Below, piece by piece: positions 37,676-38,087 of a stretch of DNA of 38,087 bases. The notes beneath the pieces are model-generated. The model was given only the letters and a program-made list of their open reading frames with translations, did not search any database and had not been told where the DNA came from. A program made the translations under genes and the position numbers. Origin of the DNA: Flavobacteriales bacterium (GTDB taxonomy: Bacteria; Bacteroidota; Bacteroidia; Flavobacteriales; Flavobacteriaceae); assembly GCA_027066995.1 (NCBI GenBank), contig JAMOMQ010000099.1, forward strand, positions 1 through 38,087. Direction: 5' to 3'. How positions within the stretch are numbered: the stretch's first letter is position 1; each line of letters starts with the position of its first letter.

Positions 37676-38087
37676 CTACTCGGCTACATCAAAGATAATA
37701 GGCAAAGTATAGGTTACTTTTACAGGAATGCCTCTTTGTTTTCCGGGCTGCATTCGGGGCAATTTTTGGATAACACGGCGGGCTTCCTCTTCCAAATCTT
37801 TATATTTGGAGCGGGTTTTGATTTGGATAATTCTTCCGTCTTTATCAATTGTAAATTGGGTCAATATTTTAACACGCTCACCGCTCAGTCCCATTTCTTG
37901 AGCAATCTCTGTGTTAAATTTACGATTGATAAATTGTCTGATTTTTTCATTCAAACATTTTTTAAGTTGTTCGTTATTGCCTTTACAGCCCGGAAAGGCA
38001 GGTACCTGTTCCACAAAAACATAAGGAATCTCAACATCATCGTCTTCAATGATTTCAGTTTTTAAGTTATCTACGGGCACCACCGGT
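37676..38087 (-). CDS. TonB C-terminal domain protein (energy transducer-like), N-terminus beyond the window
   Basis: EQVPAFPGCKGNNEQLKKCLNEKIRQFINRKFNTEIA...VKILTQFTIDKDGRIIQIKTRSKYKDLEEEARRVIQKLPRMQPGKQRGIPVKVTYTLPIIF. The ORF-track start at 38083 is GTG and the frame is still open to the window edge. Confidence 0.88.
   Translation of the reverse strand, partial: PVVPVDNLKTEIIEDDDVEIPYVFVEQVPAFPGCKGNNEQLKKCLNEKIRQFINRKFNTEIAQEMGLSGERVKILTQFTIDKDGRIIQIKTRSKYKDLEEEARRVIQKLPRMQPGKQRGIPVKVTYTLPIIFDVAE

Noticed and set aside
37553-38065. 170-aa plus-strand ORF
   Set aside because: Antisense to the well-supported TonB C-terminal domain gene and starts inside the inverted-repeat element; composition is that of a shadow ORF.
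1-38087. Hidden defence system, prophage, integron, CRISPR or biosynthetic cluster
   Set aside because: Every long ORF resolves to a housekeeping or common accessory family; no repeat-spacer arrays, integrase, transposase, toxin-antitoxin pair or clustered unknown genes were seen.

Overview
This is an AT-rich, gene-dense chromosomal window from what looks like a Bacteroidota (Flavobacteriia-like) genome. The lineage signs are a T9SS-type C-terminal domain, a TonB-dependent receptor, several TAnnTTTG-type -7 boxes, the Na+-NQR operon and a Bacteroidota-type GlmU-like protein. I see about 32 protein-coding genes, nearly all housekeeping or core metabolism: a NadR-like kinase with pnuC, acs, greA, rimO, gpmI, meaB, a TonB receptor, waaA, dnaN, galE, a NUDIX gene, rpe, glmU-like, glmS, an orphan histidine kinase, a DUF4139 protein, lpxB, apbE, nqrA-F, a CBS protein, a GT2, an AlkD-like protein, an SSS symporter and a TonB C-terminal protein. 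I found no rRNA, tRNA, CRISPR array, prophage or transposase, and no multi-gene cluster that looks like a new defence, biosynthetic or mobile system. The best second-look items are small: (1) two ~130-bp elements with perfect 18-bp terminal inverted repeats, related cores, and a substitution matched in both arms; (2) a terminator-like hairpin at the predicted 5' end of the greA transcript, resembling the E. coli greA leader; (3) a strand-polarised hairpin between nqrF and apbE; (4) a perfect 13-bp dyad against the NUDIX start codon; (5) a DUF4139 protein carrying an inserted SusC-like carboxypeptidase-regulatory module. All calls are from reading the sequence; no searches were run.
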